From Ephemerocybe angulata (taxonomy: Eukaryota > Basidiomycota > Agaricomycetes > Agaricales > Psathyrellaceae), in contig JAACJK010000009.1 of assembly GCA_013368325.1 (NCBI GenBank), positions 372,001-436,000 on the forward strand: a stretch of DNA of 64,000 nt, written 5' to 3'. Below, one piece after another: positions 57,799-64,000 of the stretch. How positions within the stretch are numbered: the stretch's first letter is position 1; each line of letters starts with the position of its first letter. The notes under the pieces are model-generated. The model saw nothing but the letters and a program-made list of their open reading frames with translations, was not told the origin of the DNA and made no database searches. The position numbers and the translations under genes were made by a program.

Positions 57799-60468
57799 AT
57801 GAGCAATAGTTCAGAGAAGGCGGCAAAGACCGCCGCAACTAGGGCTAAAAACCTTCAGTTGCAGCAGCAGCAGGATGACGCGCTGGCTGAGGAGACGAAG
57901 GGTATGTGTCCTTGTACAGCTCGCATTACTTCAACTAACTATCAGCAGGTGGAAGAAAGGCGAAGAAGAAGGCTTTGTCGAATGCAGGTACGCACCATAT
58001 CCATCCCCCGTATTACCCCGCTGTTCCACCACTGTTACATGACATACCCTGCGACTTCAATTCACGGCTGACCAACGCTTAACCTGCCATTTTAATACTT
58101 ACTAGTCTGGATGAAGAAGAAAGACGACAGTACCACGAAGCAGCCAGCGAGCAAGTCAAAGTCCAGCTCTGGATCACGATCCACAAGCACCAGTAAGTCG
58201 ACCTCGTTAACTATTACGAACCAGCCATGGGCTTACGCTAGTGTAGGGAGGCTTGCAGCGAGTCCACTGCCTGGCTCCAGCGGTTCATCCAAGAAGGAAC
58301 CAAGTTAGTCCTAAATTCTCGCACAGCACAGGCTGCAGTCTGCTGCCTTACTAACCGTGTCCATGCTCAACAGATAAACGACGCGCCCCAGCCGCTGCAC
58401 AACTGGATGCTGAATCTGAGTCTGAGGAGTACACCAAAGGGTCGAAGAAAAAGGCCGACGAGAGAGATGCAAAGCGGCGGAGAACCAAGGTAAGCAGCCT
58501 GGCACGCAGCAAAGTATCACAATCTAATTCAAGATTAACTCCTCCAGAAGACAGTAGAATCAGAGTCGGACGGCGACTCAGAGGAGTCGCAGAGTGACGC
58601 CAATGAGGACAGTGGGAGCAGCAGCGAGAGTCAGGATGGCAGCGGTGATGGAGATGAAGGAGATGAAGAAGAGTATAACGTTGATGATCAAATGCTGCTG
58701 GACGAGGTAATGCATCACATTGTTACGCTTCTCACGACGGCGACAACTCACGCGCGTCCTATCAAGCGCCCGGAAGTTCTAGAATCCGATAGCGAGCCCA
58801 AGCGCGAGACCGACCTTGACGATGTGAAGAACTTGTTTGAGGACGATGAGCTCGAGATTCCCGAGCCATCCTCTCCTGAAGGAACTCGTCCACCAGCATC
58901 TGAGTCGGAGGGCTTTACTAGCGATTTTATGGAGACCATTTTAGATGAATCGCCAAAGGCGGAGAAACGGCTCAAGCGCAAGCGCGCCGCCTCCAAGACA
59001 GTTCCGAGCGATGACGACCTGGATCTGGTGCCCAGCGAGGATATCAAGCCTCAGGTGACCGCAAAGAAGGTCAAGAAAACAGATAAGAAGAAGAAGAAGA
59101 AGAAGGTGAGTTTGTTGCTTTCTCGGCGTATGCGAGCTGGATTATGCTCACCGTCGATATAGGGTAAACGGGATGAGGCTTTTGAGGAAGAGGTACGCTG
59201 TCTTGTTGCCACCACCGAGGGTGATATACTGATGGGGTGCGGGTGGTGTTCATGTAGAAACCAGCTGTTGTACGCACAACTGCAATCAAGCCCAGGAGTC
59301 ACATCGGCACCACCAGCTCCAGTAAGACGCGTGTCGTTGTCTGGCCGCAGCATGCGCAGCTTGTGGCACCGGAGAAAGGCACCAACCACAACATCTTGGA
59401 CCAGCCATCCTTGATTCAGAAGGTGACACGCTCGGCGATCGCGAGGATAACTGATGACATCGTGTTGGTCAGAGCATGGCCCGAGACGTCTGCCCGTCTC
59501 GCATATGGAAAACCGACACTCTTAGAAGCATGCCGTGTTGTCGCCAACGAGTATCCATCCGTTCAAGACATCATACAGCGGATAAATGCCGACGAGCTGT
59601 TCACCAAGTATATTTCAAACATGGTACGTGTGCACTGTGTACCTACTTGTATATGTCCCCATCGTGATGCTTACCGTCGTCGTACTTAGGCTGTTGACCG
59701 CATTGCTCTGATGCGAAGCCCTGCACGGGTCCAAGGCGACAGAGTTGTGCCCCACTATCAACTCGGACTCGGAAGCGATTGCCGAGAGCGGGTACAGTCT
59801 CTGTTCAAGAAGCACGTATATGTGTTTCCTGGTCAGTGGATAGATGACGGGTCCGGGAACGTGAATGTAAGTTTGACTTATCTGGGCGCCTGATCACGAT
59901 TCACGACAACTGATTGAATTTGTATTGCTTCAGACATGGAAACCAAACACCAAATCGCCGTACACGCACCCCGCACTCATTGATGCACTCAAACAAGGTT
60001 TCTTTAACACCAGCACAGCTCTGGGCAGTCGCTATGCCCCCCGTTTTACCACCGTTGGGCAAGACCGGGAAATGACTATACCGCTCTTAGCCTTGGCTGC
60101 AACCGGAGTAAGTGTTCCAACTGTGCCATCCATCCTCTTTCCTCTCCCTTACGCCGGTCGGGTTCCACAGGTTTATTTCGGAATCTCGAGATTCTCTGAC
60201 GGTGCTCGCAACACAACCATCGAGTTCTCCGGGAACTACTGTGCAGCAGCGTATGAGGCACACACGAGGACCCTCGAGCGACTCAAAGAAAGCAACCCGG
60301 GTCGTTTCCACCAGGTTATGTCTATAGTGTATACTCTTGTTGCGTAAGTTCCATCGGTCTCGACTATCTTCTAGTGCTGATAACTCGATCAACGATTCTA
60401 GAGGGCCCGTTGCGACAGAGTCTCATGCTGCGGATGACGACATTTTCTCCGTAATCGACATCGAGTAA
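57799..60468 (+). CDS. Plavaka-borne DUF6532-type protein
   Basis: Thirteen exons (57799-57901, 57949-57987, 58106-58192, 58247-58303, 58374-58489, 58548-58706, 58767-59105, 59163-59192, 59258-59623, 59690-59866, 59934-60107, 60171-60343, 60402-60468) total 1,887 nt, 628 residues. The first half is a charged, disordered region: Lys-rich, then Ser/Glu/Asp-rich, ending in a run of lysines (about residue 290-300) that could be a nuclear localisation signal. The C-terminal domain from about residue 360 (SLIQKVTRSAIARITDD, YVFPGQWIDDGSGN, YTHPALIDALKQGFFNTSTALG, ATGVYFGISRFSDG, NYCAAAYEAHTRTLERL) resembles DUF6532, a fungal domain of unknown function. Because it sits inside the terminal repeats it is probably a conserved partner of the transposase. 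Its role in transposition or host interaction is unknown. Confidence 0.82.
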
Positions 60469-60977
60469 TTGCCCATGGACACTGTCCGATGATGCGTTCT
60501 GGATTCTTGTTCAGTGCCGACCAGTACAACTACAGTTTTAATAATTTCTCCAACTACCTCCACTCCTGATCTCGCTTTTTCCACTTCCAATCGTCTATAG
60601 AACTGTTCACATAGCTTACCCACCTGATTTAATGAAAGTCTAACACTGTTATTCTGAGAACTACGGACATTGATACATGGCCGGGGGCCCTAAGCAGCAT
60701 TGAGAGCGAAGCCGCATTGGAAAATGAATGTCAAGCTCAACGTAGTTGGTTAAAAAAAAGTATGATTATGTCCTGGATAGGTGTCTGTTAGGAGCTGATT
60801 AGCGCTCAATTTTCGCCCAGGTACCATGAGATTATTGCCTTTTACTCAGAATTTTTGGAGGGACCACTTTAATTCTTGATAATTGAAGGTAAGGAGGTAA
60901 CAGAGGTAATAAAGAAGTAGTTCAGGGTATATATGGGTATGTTTTAGCTATTCGACGGTACTTACCTCTAGCTACCT
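60469..60977. other. Plavaka right subterminal region
   Basis: Non-coding, AT-rich, with GAGGTAA-type direct repeats (several between 60890 and 60925); a similar GAGGTAA occurs in the left subterminal region near 54093. Such repeats may be transposase binding sites. Confidence 0.45.
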
Positions 60978-60996
60978 ATTTGGCTTTTCCCTGATG
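60978..60996 (-). repeat. Plavaka terminal inverted repeat, right
   Basis: ATTTGGCTTTTCCCTGATG, exact reverse complement of the left end. Confidence 0.95.
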
Positions 60997-61735
60997 GACC
61001 GTCATCCTCAACGATGTGTAGCGTGCGGCTAAGAGTCCGACGGTGCTGCCGGTCTTGCTCAGGGTTCACGTCCGTTCTAGTGGTGCGTGAAAAAGTAGGG
61101 CCGTCACTGGGAATTGGGGGCATAGTCAATGTTCTGTGCAGCGGGAATTGGGACAGTCGAGTTTCGGTACTCACTGGTGATGCTTTAGAGGTCGTAAAGG
61201 TTCCTAGCCATCGGTCTCCCCTGTTAGTCCATAAAGCCAGGCATGACTGTGTTCAAACCACAGCTAGTCCAGTCATTAGTGTTGAAATAAGTGAGAGGAG
61301 GCTGCCCCTTCGTCCGGCTGGCCTGCCGAACCTGGCGTCACGCGTGCGCGAAAACCCGTGACGAAAATCTGTGGCGCACCGTGGGATTGGATTTCAGGAA
61401 TCCGAGTACCCAAAACGGATAACTGAGGCTAAACCATTCCCAGGTCAAAAGTGATGCACTTTTTTTATCGAAAAAGGATCACCTTAGCTAACAAACTGTA
61501 TACTGATTGTCTGCGATGGGTAGGAGGGGCACACGGACAATTCGAGCGCTCAGATACGACAGCACGATTTAGACGCTCACACTGCCACTGTTCATTGAAG
61601 TTGACTTCTGAATATACAGTTGACTTTAAAACATAACGCGCTCAGATACGACAGCACGATTTAGACGCTCACACTGCCACTGTTCATTGAAGTTGACTTC
61701 TGAATATACAGTTGACTTTAAAACATAACTAACTT
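60997..61735 (-). repeat. Segment B', right inverted copy
   Basis: Reverse complement of 49750-50488 with only a few single-base differences. It was contiguous with the right arm (54015) before Plavaka inserted. Confidence 0.9.
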
Positions 61736-61748
61736 CCTTGCTTTATAG

Positions 61749-61922
61749 TGTTGGATTGCTCCTTCCTCTGTTCTTCCTCGTTCCTTTCCGACTTTCAACC
61801 CAAAACGTGGCACCAGCCCCAAACCAATGGTATCAAGAAGAAAGAAGGTGAAGACCTCTGAGGAAGAGGCGCTGGTCGCGCCTGCACAGAGGCTTCCTGG
61901 TGAGTAGCACCGTTAGTTTGAC
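61749..61922 (+). repeat. 174-bp direct repeat flanking the composite insertion, right copy
   Basis: Matches 49234-49407; here exon 1 continues into the rest of the F-box/LRR gene. Confidence 0.9.
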
Positions 61923-63759
61923 ATAGCTTGGCATTGCATCTTATGCGAATCGTTGGGCTAGAGAGCGTTCTATCCACCCCTGAGATTCTAGGAAATATTG
62001 TAGAGCTCTTTCTAGGAGAGAAACCTGAAAGGACTGGCCTTCCCTACCGCCGCGCCCCAAGTCCGATATGGCTAAGGACACTCCTACCCCTCCTGGTCGT
62101 TAACCGGGACTTCTTCCACGCTACTGTTTGCTCGCTGTGGAAAGACATGCATTCGTTCCACCCATTCATACAACTGTTACCTCTTATGACGGAAGAGCAG
62201 GCACCGGAGGTTCGTGTGAGGCGCTACCCACCTGGGCCCAGCAAACTGATTGCAGGGGCGAGCTAGGTCCTCGATCCGAAGTGCGAAGATGACGTATGGG
62301 GTCGTTTCAAGCTCTACGCCTCAAGTACCACCACCCTTGTTCTGAACGGAGAAGGAGAAGGCCCTTGGATATTACATCTCGTCTCATTGCCGTTCCCCCT
62401 CAGAATCTCTTTCCAAAGCTTCAGATGTTGGACGTGCGCGTCGCCAAGATCACAACATGCGTTCTCCTCCCCATCGTTGCACCGCACCTGAAGAAATGCA
62501 CGGTCTCCAACGCAGATGAAAAGGATCTTGACACTACCAAGTTTACACTGGCGACCTTGAGCACGAAAGCAGAGAACCTCTCCACTCTCCGAATCGCGGG
62601 GCCCCTCACCGCTGGATCGATGGACTACGTTCACAGAATTCGTGGCTTGCGCAACCTCGTTATATCGTCGAAGAAGGAGCCGCTGGAAAAGCACATCCCG
62701 GAACTCGTCCGCCTCAACGCCATATCAACACTCAAGGCCCTTACACTGGACTACGTCATCCCTTCTGTCGACAATACAATGGAGGAAAGTTACTCCCCGG
62801 CTGTCGAGGACTGCTTGGGGACCGATGCTATGCTGCCGGACTTGGAGGAGCTACTTGTTTCGGGAGATGGGCTGACCCAGCATATGATTGCACGAGGGAT
62901 AGCGCTCCCCAATAACTTGCGCCAGCTCGACCTGCTCTGCCGCGAGCCGGATGAAGGGCGCGAGTTCCTCATGCCCTTTGCACTCCGTGTCTATCTTGAG
63001 AGGAACAAAGAGCTTCAGCGGTTAAGGGTCAAATGGGAAGAGGACCCCAGAGCCAGACTCGAAAGCCCTCGCGATCCAAGGGAGGCTTTCTTCACCAAAA
63101 ACCCGGTATTCACGAAGAGTTGCGACCAATTCCTTCCTGCCCTCTGCAGACAGACATCGCTCACAGAACTCAAGATCGACGGCATATCGTTCTTCGATGA
63201 CGACATCCTCTCGAAGATTTGCGAAATCGTACCCAGCTTCCCTAACCTGGTGCGACTAACACTTCGTACAACCTTATCCGATGCGACCTACGGGAATCAC
63301 TATACCACCACGCCACCCCCATTCAACATCCTAGAGACCATTGCGAGAGCTTGCCCCCTGCTCGAGTGGATCAATATGCCTGTTACCTGGGTTGGTTTTG
63401 TGTGTCCGCGGATCGTACCACCGCCCCGAATGGAGATGCCACACAAACTCACCCGCCTGTGGATTGGTGGTGGGGATGTTCCAGAAGGTATTAGTGGGAG
63501 CATTGCGGTTGGGCGCTACTTGAACGCACTTTTCCCGAATTTGAAGTATTTGGCTGATCCTAAGGGTGGCCGAAAAAGTACTTACAAGACCGAGACCGAA
63601 TACCGCACTGTCAACCCTGATTTTCAAGAAGCAATGAACGTACATTCCAGACGTCTGAGATACCTGTGCGGTGGAAGAAACTTTTGGGAAGGGATTGAGG
63701 AATTGGTGCACTCATTTACTCAGGCACGGTTGGAGGGAATGCGAGATTCTTCTTCATAA
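61827..63759 (+). pseudogene. F-box/leucine-rich-repeat gene, MVSRRKK type, with one frameshift
   Basis: Exons 61827-61899, 61962-62209 and 62267-63759 parallel the paralog at 46666-48607. The first two exons are intact: a basic leader, then STPEILGNIVELFLGE and LLPLLVVNRDFFHATVCSLW. The third exon starts in the expected frame (DDVWGRFKLYASSTTTLVLN to LHLVSLP, near 62392), but the conserved continuation NLFPKLQMLDV lies one base out of frame. A missing C in the CCCCC run at 62395-62399 would explain it. After that point the frame is open to 63759, with GDGLTQHMIARGIALPNNL, LKIDGISFFDDDI and GRYLNALFPNL. So this is either a fresh pseudogene or a one-base sequence error; everything else argues for function. 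Its original promoter was separated from it by the 12.3-kb insertion. Confidence 0.75.
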
Positions 63760-64000
63760 TTCTTACTTTCTTGAGCGTATAATAGGCGCCCCAGCATGTC
63801 ATTAGATTCTACAATACTAACCCTGACATATCCACGAGTCTGTGTACCACTGGCGGGCGCTTGTTTTCCCTCTGTCGGATTTCTGAAATGGATTGATCCG
63901 CCTTTCTCACCGTTCGGCCCTTGGTTGAAAATACCATCATGCGCACAACTTCTACCACACTTCTTCCACATCCAACGTGTTTCATTCCATAAATCGCTCT
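63760..64000. other. 3' flank and start of a further F-box gene promoter
   Basis: The conserved upstream block recurs at 63855-63901, so another family member may begin just beyond the window. Confidence 0.5.
63855..63901 (+). promoter_or_regulatory. Conserved upstream block of F-box/LRR genes, copy 3
   Basis: Starts GGGCGCTTGTTTTCCC, continues TCTGTCGGATTTCTGAA and ends TTGATCCGCC; same spacing as the two other copies. Confidence 0.5.

Larger units (their letters stand above)
54016..60996. mobile_element. Plavaka DNA transposon, complete, 6,981 bp
   Basis: Bounded by a perfect 19-bp terminal inverted repeat, CATCAGGGAAAAGCCAAAT. It carries two divergent genes: a Plavaka transposase (minus) and a DUF6532-type protein (plus). 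It interrupts the Helitron right arm. The empty site is preserved in the left arm (around 50489), which shows a short duplication at the insertion point, GA, or GGAC if the outermost base is counted as flank. Both genes are open, so the element could be autonomous. Confidence 0.92.
49408..61748. mobile_element. 12.3-kb composite insertion: inverted Helitron remnant with nested Plavaka element
   Basis: Everything between the two 174-bp direct repeats. Its order is A' (49408-49749), B (49750-50488), A plus C (50489-51809), a unique centre (51810-52693), C' plus A' inverted (52694-54015), the Plavaka element (54016-60996), B' inverted (60997-61735) and 13 bases of filler. Without Plavaka it is about 5.4 kb and largely palindromic. 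The Helitron Rep gene is truncated by the fold-back and no helicase domain remains, so it is not autonomous. Confidence 0.85.

Noticed and set aside
1..64000. CRISPR arrays, operons, ribosome binding sites and prophage features
   Set aside because: The window is a spliced eukaryotic genome; the short repeats seen are transposon ends, microsatellites or gene duplications.

Overview
The window is nuclear DNA of an agaricomycete (mushroom-forming basidiomycete). Genes carry many short introns, usually 46-80 nt with GT-AG ends. The gene content is typical of that class: an SRPK-like kinase, F-box/leucine-rich-repeat genes, a secreted GH47 mannosidase, an O-fucosyltransferase-like protein, a Plavaka transposon with a DUF6532 gene, and a Helitron. 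The species cannot be named from sequence alone. All gene models below come from reading splice sites and checking that exon lengths keep one frame. No database search was possible.

0-24 kb: a 5'-truncated SRPK-like kinase (+); an F-box/LRR gene (-); a tRNA-like remnant and an intact tRNA-Asp(GTC); an F-box gene with a poly-Glu tract (+); two neighbouring paralogous F-box/LRR genes (-); an uncharacterised ORF (-); another F-box/LRR gene (+); a 16-exon GH47 alpha-mannosidase gene (-); a 7-exon O-fucosyltransferase-like gene (+); and a further F-box/LRR gene (+).

25-41 kb: a Zrg17-type cation diffusion facilitator (+); an alpha/beta hydrolase (+) whose decayed, deletion-ridden copy lies 7.6 kb downstream; a 4-exon gene with a PD-(D/E)XK-like signature (-); and a tandem array of four two-exon genes of 224-246 residues (+) belonging to a family I do not recognise. 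The second array member carries a 788-bp non-autonomous DNA element inside its only intron.

41-64 kb: two related F-box-like genes (+), the second containing a 36-bp near-perfect palindrome inside its coding sequence; a small 3-exon gene (+); and a second kind of F-box/LRR gene (46.7-48.6 kb, +) with a paralog at 61.8-63.8 kb. Between those two lies a 12.3-kb insertion (49408-61748) flanked by a 174-bp direct repeat of host sequence. The insertion is a rearranged, inverted Helitron (a truncated Rep gene plus inverted copies). A complete 6,981-bp Plavaka element with 19-bp terminal inverted repeats is nested in its right arm. Because the uninterrupted left arm preserves the empty site, the Plavaka insertion can be ordered after the Helitron inversion.

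Overall this is an accessory, fast-evolving region: about ten F-box-like genes in 64 kb, an apparently lineage-specific tandem family, duplicated and decaying genes, and nested transposons. F-box proteins of this kind are expected to be substrate receptors of SCF ubiquitin ligases; the targets are not visible from sequence.
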